DNA of 64,000 bases from Ruminococcus sp. (GCA_018376535.1 JAHABC010000007.1:1-64000); one strand, 5' to 3'. Positions 23,337 through 32,094 are shown, numbered from the stretch's first letter. Numbers and translations: made by a program. Notes: generated by a model from the sequence alone, not told the origin.

Positions 23337-25209
23337 TAGAAGTATCTGCCTTTCCGATATTAATATTATTTTTAATATACTCATACATAGTTTGACTAGT
23401 AAGAGAATATCTTTCTAAGCAACTTTGAACAGTTCCTGCGTACACAAAACCATCTATAGCACGGATAGTATATCTTCCGTTAAAGCCACGCTTAGATAGT
23501 TCATTTAGAAAGTGTTCAGCCAAGCCACCACTTTGAATGCCCTCCTCAAAAAAGATTATATTACTATAGTTTAGAGCTAATTGTACTGCTCCATTTGGTA
23601 TTGGATATATCTTAGTTAGCTTTAGAGTATCTACTGATATTTTATACTTATTATATAATAAAGTTTTTGCTTTGTAAAGAGAGTCGTAAACTCTGCCATA
23701 GGTTACTATTAACGTATTAGATGGCTTACTTAGAGTATCCAAAAAGTAGTCGGATATTTTTTTCTGTTTTGGATAGGTAGTCTTATCCACTCCCCTTGGA
23801 TATCTAACACACGACAAGCCACTCTCATGATATACTGCTCTATCGAAAGACCAATTTAACTCATCTATACACGCAGGTGAATATATTGTACAGTTTGGAA
23901 TTTCAGAAAGAAAAGCCACATCAAATATTCCTTGATGTGTTTCGCCATCATCTCCGACTATACCTGCTCTATCGATAGCCAACACTATGTGAGTATTAGC
24001 AATAGCAACATCATGAATTAATTGGTCATATGCCCGTTGTAAGAACGTTGAATATACTGCAAATATAGGTATCATGCCCATAGATGCCATTCCACTAGCA
24101 AAGGTTACGGCGTGTTGTTCGGCAATACCCACATCAAAAAATCTGTTGGGATACTTTTCAGCAAACTTAGAAAGTCCAGTATTTTCTTTCATAGCAGCCG
24201 TGATAGTACATATATTTTCGTCTAAGTCGCCTAACTTGATTACTTTCTTACCAAAAGAACTAGAATAGCTTTCATATTGATTACTTAAATTCTGTTTACC
24301 AGTAGTAACATCAAAGTTAGATACTCCGTGGTACTCATTTGGATTTACTTCTGCAGGACGATATCCTTTCCCCTTAGTGGTATGCACATGAACTACTACA
24401 GGTCTACGATACATCTTAGCAGTATTTAGAGCTTTTTCTATAGCTTCAATATTATGACCATCTACAATGCCAATGTAGATATATCCCAAAGCCTCAAAGA
24501 TGTTATTATTGAACAACGCTCCTTTAACTGCTCCTTTGGAACGTGATATAACGTTACTTATATTTTTCCCTAAAGGAACTTTATCTAGAGTTTTTTTAAC
24601 TGCCAACTTAGTATTGACGTATCCCTCACGTTGACGAATTTTACTGAAATAGTTTGCTATAGCCCCAGTATTTTCCGAAATAGACATATCATTTTGATTT
24701 AATATTATAATCAAGTTTAAATCAGAGTTTCCACCATTGTTCAATCCTTCGTAGGCAAGGCCACCTGTAAAAGCACCATCGCCTATTACGGCGACTGCGT
24801 AGTTATCTTGATTTTTCAACTTCATAACTTGAGCCATTCCACACGCTAACGATATGGACGTACTACTATGACCACTTATAAAGGCATCATGTTCGGATTC
24901 GCTAGGTTTAGGAAATCCAGAAAGACCTCCTTCTTTTCTAAGTGTGTTGAAGTCTTTATATCTACCAGTCAGTAGTTTATGCGTATAGGATTGATGTCCA
25001 ACGTCCCAAACTATCTTATCTTTAGGAGAGTTAAATGCTCTATGAATAGCAACAGTCAACTCTACCGTTCCTAAATTAGATGCCAAATGTCCACCATTTT
25101 TAGATACAGTATCTATAAGGATAGTTCTAATATCTTGACATAGTCTATTGCATTGGTCATAGTTTAATTTTTTTATATCTTTAGGTAGATTTAATCTATT
25201 TAAATTCAT
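23326..25209 (-). CDS. dxs: 1-deoxy-D-xylulose-5-phosphate synthase
   Basis: The enzyme condenses pyruvate and glyceraldehyde-3-phosphate with thiamine diphosphate, the first step of the MEP isoprenoid route. The product has 627 residues. Motifs: DVGHQSYTHKLLTGR (catalytic His), the thiamine-diphosphate loop IGDGAFTGGLAYEGLNNGG...NQN, and the transketolase-like GIAEQHAVTFASGMA with the proton-handling Glu, and DRAGIVGDDGETHQG. It needs the cofactor whose pathway is encoded at 1584-4391. It lies between the DUF212 gene and tlyA. Confidence 0.97.
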   Translation of the reverse strand: MNLNRLNLPKDIKKLNYDQCNRLCQDIRTILIDTVSKNGGHLASNLGTVELTVAIHRAFNSPKDKIVWDVGHQSYTHKLLTGRYKDFNTLRKEGGLSGFPKPSESEHDAFISGHSSTSISLACGMAQVMKLKNQDNYAVAVIGDGAFTGGLAYEGLNNGGNSDLNLIIILNQNDMSISENTGAIANYFSKIRQREGYVNTKLAVKKTLDKVPLGKNISNVISRSKGAVKGALFNNNIFEALGYIYIGIVDGHNIEAIEKALNTAKMYRRPVVVHVHTTKGKGYRPAEVNPNEYHGVSNFDVTTGKQNLSNQYESYSSSFGKKVIKLGDLDENICTITAAMKENTGLSKFAEKYPNRFFDVGIAEQHAVTFASGMASMGMIPIFAVYSTFLQRAYDQLIHDVAIANTHIVLAIDRAGIVGDDGETHQGIFDVAFLSEIPNCTIYSPACIDELNWSFDRAVYHESGLSCVRYPRGVDKTTYPKQKKISDYFLDTLSKPSNTLIVTYGRVYDSLYKAKTLLYNKYKISVDTLKLTKIYPIPNGAVQLALNYSNIIFFEEGIQSGGLAEHFLNELSKRGFNGRYTIRAIDGFVYAGTVQSCLERYSLTSQTMYEYIKNNINIGKADTSNES

Positions 25210-25249
25210 TGAAATTTCCTCTAAAAATTAGTATTCTTATAACAGATTT

Positions 25250-25696
25250 CTATATTGGAACTGTCAAACCTATGACTATACCAACTATAGCACCTCCAAA
25301 AACTTCAAGAGGAGTATGCCCTAAATACTCTTGGAGTTTTTTGCCATTCATAATTAAAGGTTTGCCATTCTCATCTTTTTCTGATACGCTTTCTTTTAAC
25401 TTATTAATTTCTCTAGCATGAAGTCCTGCTGCACGTCTAACGCCCATAGCATCGTATATTACTATAGCACCCATTATGAACATCAAGGCGAATGCAGTAG
25501 AGCCTGTACCATCTTTACGGCCCACGGTCAACAGTGCGGATATAACCATGGAAGTATGTGAACTAGGCATACCACCTGCACCGACTAATCGTTGAGCATA
25601 AAAAGTTTTAAATTTAATAGTATGCAAACAAGTTTTTATCAACTGAGCTACTGCCCATGATATCAATGCTGCAACTATTACTCCGTTATACATCAC
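25250..25696 (-). CDS. divergent PAP2 family (DUF212) membrane protein
   Basis: The product has 148 residues with about four membrane segments. GAGGMPSSHTSMVISAL (about residues 40-56) keeps the SSHT part of the PAP2 phosphatase motif, and IYDAMGVRRAAG and LGHTPLEVFGGAIVG follow, as in the YuiD/DUF212 family. Between dxs and ispA it may dephosphorylate an isoprenoid diphosphate, which is inference from location and fold. Confidence 0.9.
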   Translation of the reverse strand: MMYNGVIVAALISWAVAQLIKTCLHTIKFKTFYAQRLVGAGGMPSSHTSMVISALLTVGRKDGTGSTAFALMFIMGAIVIYDAMGVRRAAGLHAREINKLKESVSEKDENGKPLIMNGKKLQEYLGHTPLEVFGGAIVGIVIGLTVPI

Positions 25697-25726
25697 AATA
25701 TTTTAACTCCAATCTTATATAATAGA

Positions 25727-26620
25727 CTAATAATTTCTAACCAATAGACTATTAGTCAAATCGACTAAAAAGTCGTTATTTTGAAAACTATCCAAAACGT
25801 TTAGAGCCTTATTAGTATAGTATTCAGCTTTACTCTTAGCACCATCTAGACCCAATAGAGTAACGAACGTATGCTTGTTTTGAAGGCTATCGCTACCGAT
25901 AGGTTTTCCAAGCACTTCTTGAGAACCTGTCACATCTAAGATATCATCTATTATTTGAAAAGCTAGACCTAAATTTTCAGCATACTCAATAGCAAGATTA
26001 ATCTTTTCTAGATTTAATTCAGCACATAGACAACCCATCTGACAAGCACAACTTATTAAAGCCCCCGTCTTTTCAAGGCAAGTTCTAGTAAGGATATCTT
26101 CGGTGATGGTTTCACGAGTTTCATTTTGAATATCCAATACTTGACCACCAATCATGCCCTCAAAACCCGTGGATTTGCTTAATATAGATACTATTTTAAC
26201 TCTAGTCAATGGAGAGATGTTTTCATCATTGGCGATAATTTCAAAAGGTTTAATCATAAGATTATCACCAGCCAATACGGCTAACCATTCGTTAAACTGC
26301 TTATGACATGATGGCTTTCCACGTCTAAAGTCATCATTATCCATGCAAGGAAGGTCATCATGGATTAATGAACTAGTATGTAACATTTCTATAGCACAAG
26401 CACTAGCTAAAGATTTCTCAACGTTACCTCCTAGAAGTTTACAGAACTCCATTACCAATACTGGACGTAATCTTTTACCTCCAGCCGATAGAGAATACTC
26501 CATAGCAGATACTACATCTTTTTCCAAACCTAGAGGAACACTTCCGACCAAATACTTATGTAGATTATCTTCTACTAAGGAAACATATTTTTTAAGTTGT
26601 TCAATGTGAATATCTTTCAT
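25727..26620 (-). CDS. ispA: farnesyl diphosphate synthase (polyprenyl synthetase)
   Basis: The enzyme adds isopentenyl diphosphate units to make farnesyl diphosphate. The product has 297 residues. The first Asp-rich motif is LIHDDLPCMDNDDFRRGKPS (about residues 82-101), the second is QIIDDILDVTG (about 227); GGKRLRP near residue 52 binds substrate. The two residues between the Asp pairs of the first motif are those of bacterial farnesyl synthases. xseA and xseB, which often precede ispA, are not here; a TsaD-like gene is in that place. Confidence 0.95.
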   Translation of the reverse strand: MKDIHIEQLKKYVSLVEDNLHKYLVGSVPLGLEKDVVSAMEYSLSAGGKRLRPVLVMEFCKLLGGNVEKSLASACAIEMLHTSSLIHDDLPCMDNDDFRRGKPSCHKQFNEWLAVLAGDNLMIKPFEIIANDENISPLTRVKIVSILSKSTGFEGMIGGQVLDIQNETRETITEDILTRTCLEKTGALISCACQMGCLCAELNLEKINLAIEYAENLGLAFQIIDDILDVTGSQEVLGKPIGSDSLQNKHTFVTLLGLDGAKSKAEYYTNKALNVLDSFQNNDFLVDLTNSLLVRNY

Positions 26621-26643
26621 AGATAAAAATTCCTTTCTTAAAA

Positions 26644-27585
26644 TTAATGTGTTTCAAGATATCTTTTCATAGCATAAAAAGATATTCCAACGGCGTTATC
26701 ACAAGAAAGTTGAGGTTCTGCGAAGTAACACTTAAACTCTTTAGATAGTTTTTCTCTAATTATACTATTGGACATAACTCCACCAACACATAATATAGGC
26801 ATATCACCGAACTTTTTTAAAGAGTATCTAATCATGTGTTTAATAGATATGTATATATATTCCAAGCAATATCTAGCGATATCGCAAGGTTGTTCACCTT
26901 TAGATATCATGCTATTGCATATGTTTTCAACTCCCGATAGGCAACAGTTACCATCTTTAATAGCTGGATTTATCTTAAAAGTTTTAGTACTCTGTATAGC
27001 CAACTTTTCCAATTCTTTTCCACATGGGAAGTTCAAGCCTAAAGCCACACCCACTCTATCTACTACTTGACCGCCCTTTAAATCCAGTGAACCCGATACT
27101 TTATGGATATCCAATATACTACCGTTTAAACTAGGCGAACACATTAAGCAATCGGTAGTACCTCCGCTAATGTGAAACGCTATGAACTTTGAACTTAATA
27201 GTTCAAACTGCTTACTAGATACTATACCTGCTAAAACGTGTCCCACTTGATGAGAAGTCCTATACAATGGAACTCTTAACGTAGCACTTATAGAACGAGC
27301 AATAGCCTCACCTACTAAAAAGCATGGCATATAAGAACCTTTTTCCGTAGTAGGTGTAACAGATACTCCTACACCTAGTATAGTGCCATCTATATTAGAT
27401 AGTAAATCTTCTAATAAGTCTGGTATCTGTTTAGTATGATGGAATACTGCATCACTTTGACGAAGTCCACGTTCACCGTCTTTTACTGGGAGTAACTTCT
27501 TTCTTTGAACTATAGTTCCATCTGATGTAATTAACGCTACCGATGTAGTATAGTTACTAGTATCAATTCCAAGATAGTATTTCAT
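26644..27585 (-). CDS. TsaD/Kae1-like protein (peptidase M22 family) paralogue
   Basis: The product has 313 residues in the ASKHA fold of TsaD/Kae1. It opens LGIDTSNYTTSVAL, has the metal-binding SHQVGHVLAG with His112 and His116, FHISGGTTDCL and a GGQVVDRVGVALGLNFPCG stretch, and ends GGVMSN and CDNAVGISFYA. The phosphate loop and iron ligands fit, but the protein is shorter and diverged compared with true TsaD (about 340 residues), and a sequence of this type next to nusB is common in clostridia alongside a separate TsaD. Its own role is unknown. Confidence 0.82.
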   Translation of the reverse strand: MKYYLGIDTSNYTTSVALITSDGTIVQRKKLLPVKDGERGLRQSDAVFHHTKQIPDLLEDLLSNIDGTILGVGVSVTPTTEKGSYMPCFLVGEAIARSISATLRVPLYRTSHQVGHVLAGIVSSKQFELLSSKFIAFHISGGTTDCLMCSPSLNGSILDIHKVSGSLDLKGGQVVDRVGVALGLNFPCGKELEKLAIQSTKTFKINPAIKDGNCCLSGVENICNSMISKGEQPCDIARYCLEYIYISIKHMIRYSLKKFGDMPILCVGGVMSNSIIREKLSKEFKCYFAEPQLSCDNAVGISFYAMKRYLETH

Positions 27586-27589
27586 AAAC

Positions 27590-28012
27590 TTATGCTTTGT
27601 TATCCTCTAAATTTCTAGTAAAAGCTCCCAATAGACCATTTATGAACTTAACATCTTTAGGTGAGCAATATACTTCAGCCAACTTAACGGCTTCAAAGAC
27701 TGCTGTATTAGTAGGAACTTTATCATCAAATAGAACTTCATATATAGCCAATCTAAGTATTATAAGGTTAGCAGTTGCAATTCTATTTAAAGAACGTGTA
27801 GTACTATACTTAGATATTATATCGTCTAACTCTTGTTGATGTTCAAGAACCCCTTTAACTAACTGTACCACTTTATTAGTGATATTAACTTCAGTGATAT
27901 GTTCATCTTTAGCAATAGCTAAAAGTTCATCTATGCTATCATCACGAAAAGATTTTTCAAACAATATCTTAAACACGCTATCACGAACATTATACTTTTT
28001 ATTTTCTTCCAT
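27590..28012 (-). CDS. nusB: transcription antitermination factor NusB
   Basis: NusB binds NusE/S10 and boxA RNA in rRNA antitermination. The product has 140 residues, helical throughout: RDSVFKILFEKSF at the start, RSLNRIATANLIILRLAIYEVLFDDKVPTNTAVFEAVKLAEVY and FINGLLGAF at the end, all conserved in NusB. It is the first gene of the long operon; GGAGG and a TTGCTA-17-TATAAT promoter lie upstream. Confidence 0.95.
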   Translation of the reverse strand: MEENKKYNVRDSVFKILFEKSFRDDSIDELLAIAKDEHITEVNITNKVVQLVKGVLEHQQELDDIISKYSTTRSLNRIATANLIILRLAIYEVLFDDKVPTNTAVFEAVKLAEVYCSPKDVKFINGLLGAFTRNLEDNKA

Positions 28013-28073
28013 ATTTTAAAAGAACCTCCAAAACTTTGATTAATCACATATACAGAATGTGCATTTTAATATT

Positions 28074-28102
28074 ATTATATCACAAAATTATAATATTAGC
28101 AA
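28074..28102 (-). promoter_or_regulatory. promoter of the nusB-dnaC operon (TTGCTA-17-TATAAT)
   Basis: On the minus strand TTGCTA (28102-28097) and TATAAT (28079-28074) are 17 bp apart, with TGTGA directly before the -10 making an extended -10. Eleven genes follow without an obvious internal terminator until 17523. Confidence 0.75.
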
Positions 28103-28115
28103 CAAAAAAATTTAA

Positions 28116-28162
28116 TTAAAAAAAATAGGCATCAAGAACTATTTTAGTGTTCTTGATACCTA
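28116..28162 (-). terminator. terminator of the flavodoxin-cupin-merR operon
   Basis: On the minus strand AGGTATCAAGAAC pairs with GTTCTTGATGCCT (one G-U pair) and is followed by a run of eight T. Confidence 0.85.
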
Positions 28163-28166
28163 AATG

Positions 28167-28565
28167 TTAATCTTGTTCTTTAAAAGATGTGCCATTTAAA
28201 GAATTTTCACATCTAAGAATTATATCATCATAGTGTTGTATTTTAATATTTAGTCTATCTATGGTATGTTGAATATTATCACGTTTAACTTCCAAGTTTT
28301 TAAGTTGTTCCACTAAAAGACTTTTTCTAGCCTCGATAGTACTATCGCCCATTTGGAACAGTTGAACGTATTCAATAAGAGCCTCGATAGGCATACCTGC
28401 ACTACGCATACATTTTATGAAGTTAATCCAATTGCAACTATCCTCATTATAGTCACGCAGACCGCTTTTATTTCTAGGAACTGGTGGAATTAATCCAATA
28501 CGTTCGTAATATCTAAGAGTATCTGTAGATATTTCAAACTTCTTACTAGCCTCTCCGATAGTCAT
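28167..28565 (-). CDS. MerR-family transcriptional regulator (AdhR-like)
   Basis: The product has 132 residues: an N-terminal winged helix with MTIGEASKKFEISTDTLRYYERIGLIPPVPRN (residues 1-32), YNEDSCNWINFIKCMRSAGMPIEALIEYV, then a dimer coiled coil (about 75-118). No cysteine pair for metal binding is present, so it belongs to the aldehyde- or electrophile-sensing AdhR-like group rather than to metal sensors (inference). It is last in an operon with a flavodoxin and a cupin gene; the operon's promoter carries a MerR-type palindrome in a 19-bp spacer, so it probably regulates itself. Confidence 0.92.
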   Translation of the reverse strand: MTIGEASKKFEISTDTLRYYERIGLIPPVPRNKSGLRDYNEDSCNWINFIKCMRSAGMPIEALIEYVQLFQMGDSTIEARKSLLVEQLKNLEVKRDNIQHTIDRLNIKIQHYDDIILRCENSLNGTSFKEQD

Positions 28566-28581
28566 AGATATATCACCTCAA

Positions 28582-29019
28582 CTAAGATAGTTTACTGTAA
28601 TACTCATCGGAAACTGGTTCGCACCACTCATTAGAACGATTTTCTCCAGAACATTCTACAGCTATATGACTAAACCAACTATCAGCTTTAGCACCATGCC
28701 AGTGTTTTACTTCTGCTGGAATGTTTATAACCATGCCTTCAGTTAGACTAATTGGCTCTTTTCCCTCCTCTTGATACCAACCTTCTCCAGCTGTACATAT
28801 CAAGATTTGACCTCCTCCACTAGTGGCATGATGTATATGCCAGTTATTTCTACAAGATGGAGAAAATGTCACGTTTGTTAAAAATACTGATGCTTTAGTT
28901 GGGTCTACTAATGGATTTAGATAAGAATCCCCAATAAAGTATTTAGCAAAGTTAGTATTTGGTTGACCTATTCCAAAAGTATTTATTTTTTCAAAATCCT
29001 GTTTGTTAAGATATTTCAT
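28582..29019 (-). CDS. cupin-domain protein
   Basis: The product has 145 residues with a single cupin barrel. The metal-binding pattern is NNWHIHHATSGGGQILICTAGEGWYQEEG (His-x-His, then Gln in place of the more common Glu/His) and, later, VKHWHGA. Proteins of this type (carboxymuconolactone-decarboxylase-associated cupins) accompany MerR regulators and small flavoproteins and are thought to act in quinone or aldehyde stress. The start at 29019 is fixed by AAAGGAGT 8 bases upstream; a longer frame from 29028 overlaps that site. Confidence 0.9.
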   Translation of the reverse strand: MKYLNKQDFEKINTFGIGQPNTNFAKYFIGDSYLNPLVDPTKASVFLTNVTFSPSCRNNWHIHHATSGGGQILICTAGEGWYQEEGKEPISLTEGMVINIPAEVKHWHGAKADSWFSHIAVECSGENRSNEWCEPVSDEYYSKLS

Positions 29020-29039
29020 AAAAAACACTCCTTTACATT

Positions 29040-29585
29040 TTATAAAGATTTACCCATATTATACGCTTGATTGTATGCTGGAGTATTATTGATTTCTCCA
29101 ATATTCCAAGCACCCACACCGTATATTATACCTTTTTCCATAGCGTTGTCAAGACAATCTATGGTGAAACCTCTAATACTGTCTACGGTTTTGCTCAACA
29201 TAGATTTATCAGTATCTGCTGATGTTAGTATATAGTAAAACTCTTTATTAGATATCTCTGTATAACGTGGAACAGTTCTATCTATAAAAGTTTTTAGTTG
29301 ACCGTCCATAGTATAGAAGTATACTGGAGTGGCTAATACTATAACGTCGGCATTAACCATTTTATCCAATAGTAGAGCCATGTCATCATGTTGTACACAC
29401 TTGTGAGTTCTATTACAGACTCCACAACCTGTACAGAAGTTAATAGTACTATCCTTTAAAAAGATTTTTTCAACTTCATGACCACTTTCGACAGCACCTT
29501 TTAAAAATTGATTACATAGTGTATCGGAGTTACCATTCCTTCTTGGACTTGCCGATACTATTAAAACTTTCTTTTTCATACTCAT
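29040..29585 (-). CDS. flavodoxin-family NAD(P)H-dependent FMN oxidoreductase
   Basis: The product has about 181 residues in the flavodoxin fold: ASPRRNGNSDTLCNQF (FMN phosphate loop, about residues 11-26), CTGCGVCNRTHKCVQHDDM with a tight group of four cysteines like iron-sulfur flavoproteins, and ATPVYFYTMDGQLKTFIDRTVPRY for FMN ring binding. It probably reduces quinones or similar acceptors. First gene of the MerR-controlled operon. The start is set by GGAGG about 10 bases before ATG 29585. Confidence 0.9.
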   Translation of the reverse strand: MSMKKKVLIVSASPRRNGNSDTLCNQFLKGAVESGHEVEKIFLKDSTINFCTGCGVCNRTHKCVQHDDMALLLDKMVNADVIVLATPVYFYTMDGQLKTFIDRTVPRYTEISNKEFYYILTSADTDKSMLSKTVDSIRGFTIDCLDNAMEKGIIYGVGAWNIGEINNTPAYNQAYNMGKSL

Positions 29586-29638
29586 ATATAACATACCTCC
29601 AAACTTTATGTAAGATGTTTAACATCTTTACTAAATAA

Positions 29639-29669
29639 AGTGTATCATATGGAGTGAACTCCATGTCAA
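29639..29669 (-). promoter_or_regulatory. MerR-type promoter and operator (TTGACA-19-TACACT with palindrome)
   Basis: On the minus strand TTGACA (29669-29664) and TACACT (29644-29639) are 19 bp apart rather than 17. The spacer holds the perfect palindrome ATGGAGT-TC-ACTCCAT (29649-29664). Over-long spacer plus central palindrome is the hallmark of promoters that MerR proteins activate by bending DNA. Confidence 0.88.
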
Positions 29670-29755
29670 GTACTTTTTTAAAATTTTTTTAAAAAATCTA
29701 AGAACTATTTTTTCATATCGACAATGCACATAATTTCTAAATTTTTTTGTGTTTT

Positions 29756-30270
29756 TGTATGTTTCACAATGAAACAAGACACAATTTTTACCAATTAAAA
29801 ATCGATAAAAAAGTAGCGAACTAAGAACTTTTATGTTAAAATAAAAACATACAATAAACATAAAAAAAGGACTTAATTCGCTATGGATAGTATAACACAA
29901 AAAAGAATATTTTGTCAAATTGAGGCTTTTGAAGAACATAATACCTACACATCTACAGTGTTTTTAGAACATATGTTAAAATTTTTTTCGTTTAAAGTTG
30001 AATGTGTTCAAACTGACAACGGTTGTGAATTTACAAAAAAATTCGTTTCTAACAAAAAGAACAAACTTAGTATGTTTGAAAAAAACCTTAAAGAATTGGA
30101 ATAAAATATAGAAGAATACGACCTTTTACCCCTGATGATTTTAAAAATCAATTGAGGGTGCATCTTAGAAAATATAATAATTTTCCTATGCGTCCTCTTG
30201 GCTGGCTTTCCCCTAAACAATATTTACTTAATTACCATAAATTGTGTCTCATATCATTGTGAACCCTACA
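29756..30270 (+). mobile_element. miniature IS481-like derivative, copy B (515 bp)
   Basis: Ends read TGTATGTTTCACAATG and (complement) TGTAGGGTTCACAATG, followed by a shared GACACAATTT motif: inverted repeats with TGT...ACA termini. Inside is a shortened transposase frame that lacks the helix-turn-helix, the first part of the catalytic domain and the segment with the catalytic Glu. The second copy at 47550-48065 has the same ends, length and deletions. No clear target duplication is seen at this copy. Confidence 0.85.
29883..30262 (+). pseudogene. doubly deleted IS481-like transposase, frameshifted (copy B)
   Basis: MDSITQKRIFCQ, the native N-terminus, is joined directly to IEAFEEHNTYTS from the middle of the catalytic core. 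QTDNGCEFT (second catalytic Asp) follows, then KLSMFEKNLKELE and a stop. A lost G near 30100 causes that stop; restoring it leads into RIRPFTP, which is joined directly to DDFKNQLRVHLRKYNNFPMRPLGW, skipping the RHNGKVERSH region. Both joins keep frame. The gene cannot catalyse transposition. Confidence 0.8.
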
Positions 30271-30377
30271 ATCTGTGATGAAACCTCTAATAATATCTTA
30301 TGAGTATATAATACAATACATAGGTTTTTCCAGTTAATTATAATAAGTCTAAAAATACTTGTTACTTTCAAGATATG

Positions 30378-31091
30378 CTATATCTTTTGTGAGAGTTCTC
30401 TTTTTAGATGCTTTACAATCTTTTTTTCTAGCCTAGATATATACGATTGCGATATTCCTATTATATCGGCAACCTCTTTTTGAGTTTTTTCCTTTCCATC
30501 ATCTAAACCGAAACGCATCTTCATGATATTTTTTTCTCTAGGAGATAGAGTTTCTAAGGCTTCCATAAGCATGATATTTTCTGCTTCAGTTTCTACACCT
30601 TTGCAGACTATGTCCTCATCTGTGCCAAGAATATCTGATAGTAATAGTTCGTTGCCGTCCCAATCGATATTTAAGGGTTCATCAATAGATACTTCATTTT
30701 TGTACTGCGAAGATTTTCTTAAAAACATTAATATTTCGTTTTCAATGCATCTAGAGGCATATGTAGCTAGTTTTATGTTCTTACTAGGACAGAACGTATT
30801 GACAGCTTTAATCAAGCCTATAGTACCTATAGATATCAAATCTTCCACATTGGAATTAGTATTTTCAAACTTTTTAGCAATATACACCACTAATCTTAAA
30901 TTATGAGTAATCAACTCTTGTCTAGCAGTGTGCGGATTGCTCTCTAAGAGTTTAAAAACTTGTTCTTCCTCTAGTTTGGATAACGGTGGTGGTAAGGTTT
31001 CCGAACCGTTTATATAAAACACATCTTTTGAACTGAACTTCAATAGAATTTTTATATAACATACTTTTAAGGTTTTAAAGATATTCAACAT
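30378..31091 (-). CDS. sigE: RNA polymerase sporulation sigma factor SigE
   Basis: Sigma-E directs early mother-cell transcription in sporulation. The product has 237 residues. A basic, hydrophobic pro-sequence occupies about residues 1-25 (MLNIFKTLKVCYIKILLKF), followed by region 2 (LPPPLSKLEEEQVF, DLISIGTIGLIKAVNTF, LATYASRCIENEILMFLRK) and regions 3-4 (LSPREKNIMKMRFGL, TQKEVADIIGISQSYISRLEKKI). Its processing protease gene spoIIGA lies immediately upstream. The start at 31091 has AAAGGTG upstream; a longer frame overlaps the spoIIGA stop. sigG, usually next, is missing: a miniature IS lies about 110 bp downstream. Confidence 0.96.
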   Translation of the reverse strand: MLNIFKTLKVCYIKILLKFSSKDVFYINGSETLPPPLSKLEEEQVFKLLESNPHTARQELITHNLRLVVYIAKKFENTNSNVEDLISIGTIGLIKAVNTFCPSKNIKLATYASRCIENEILMFLRKSSQYKNEVSIDEPLNIDWDGNELLLSDILGTDEDIVCKGVETEAENIMLMEALETLSPREKNIMKMRFGLDDGKEKTQKEVADIIGISQSYISRLEKKIVKHLKRELSQKI

Positions 31092-31114
31092 AACATAAAA
31101 CACACCTTTCGACA

Positions 31115-31936
31115 TTACACCAAAATTTTAGGATTAAATATAGCTTGTGAACAATCACCTGATACACCAATTAAAACGTCGATATCTTTAGAACGTCCAC
31201 TTGATAGATTTGTAATAGTCACCTTATCGGGAACGAATGATATTATAATTCCTCCATTGGATATCGTTGAGTAGGGAATTAATTTAAATCCTTTTAAAGA
31301 ACCTATATCTTCCAAACTGGGTATGTTGATAACATTCTGTAACGAAACTTTAGAACATACTACTACAGGTTTACCAGTAAAAGTATCCACTAAAGAGTTA
31401 CCTGTATCGGCTAGACCTTTTATCTCAACAGATTTTCCATTATAGATAATAGTCAATAGCCATTCTCCAGAGGTATTTGTATTTTTGTCCATAAAAAATC
31501 TAAGCAGGCACAATAAACCGTAACTAATGGTTGTGGATATTATTAAAAACTTAATCGAAAAGTTTGCATATACATAACTATTATTAGTAGATATCACCTC
31601 ACTATTTAAAATTCCTTTAAGAGCCATCATAACACCAGCGAATAGAAAACTTATCACGCAGAAGTATAACGACATCTTTAAAGTAGTAGAGAGTTCTTTA
31701 ATACCAAAAGCCACCAGTATTAATATCAACGATATGATTAATTTTAAAGCAACATTAATTAAATAGTTCATAGTAGGAAGTAGTATCATTAATGAGGATA
31801 ATGCTCCTATAAAAGATGACATTACTAGACGTTTTCTTTTAAATCCAATATGAGTTATCTTGGCAGTACCAAGCAAGATAAAGTAGTTTATATACCAGTT
31901 CAAGACTATAAGAACATCTACATATATGCAGTGCAA
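31115..31936 (-). CDS. spoIIGA: sigma-E processing peptidase SpoIIGA
   Basis: SpoIIGA is a membrane aspartic protease that cleaves pro-sigma-E after polar septation. The product has about 273 residues: five membrane segments in the first 150 (YVDVLIVLNWYINYFILL first), then a protease domain with GLADTGNSLVDTFTGKPV, where the DTGN is the single catalytic Asp motif, and PYSTISNGGIIISFVPDKV. TTG at 31936 is chosen as start because AGGGGTG ends 5 bases before it. It is immediately followed by sigE. Confidence 0.95.
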   Translation of the reverse strand: MHCIYVDVLIVLNWYINYFILLGTAKITHIGFKRKRLVMSSFIGALSSLMILLPTMNYLINVALKLIISLILILVAFGIKELSTTLKMSLYFCVISFLFAGVMMALKGILNSEVISTNNSYVYANFSIKFLIISTTISYGLLCLLRFFMDKNTNTSGEWLLTIIYNGKSVEIKGLADTGNSLVDTFTGKPVVVCSKVSLQNVINIPSLEDIGSLKGFKLIPYSTISNGGIIISFVPDKVTITNLSSGRSKDIDVLIGVSGDCSQAIFNPKILV

Positions 31937-32032
31937 TACATCACCCCTATTGTATTGTAACATATGTAGTCTGTCTTATGTTGCTAGTTTTGGTCGTCTG
32001 CAAAAATTTAGATTTAATTTAATCGCAAAAGA

Positions 32033-32061
32033 TTGAATTTTTTTGAATTTATTAGTATAAT
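32033..32061 (+). promoter_or_regulatory. integrase promoter (TTGAAT-17-TATAAT)
   Basis: TTGAAT at 32033-32038 and TATAAT at 32056-32061, 17 bp apart, precede the recombinase start by about 34 bp. The spoIIGA promoter region must overlap this on the other strand. Confidence 0.65.
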
Positions 32062-32094
32062 GTATATATATTAAAAAATATGGTGGTGATTTCT

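Noticed and set aside
29600..29627. Separate operator formed by AGATGTTTAACATCT downstream of the MerR promoter
   Set aside because: It is a palindrome in the leader but far from the -10; a leader hairpin is a simpler explanation.
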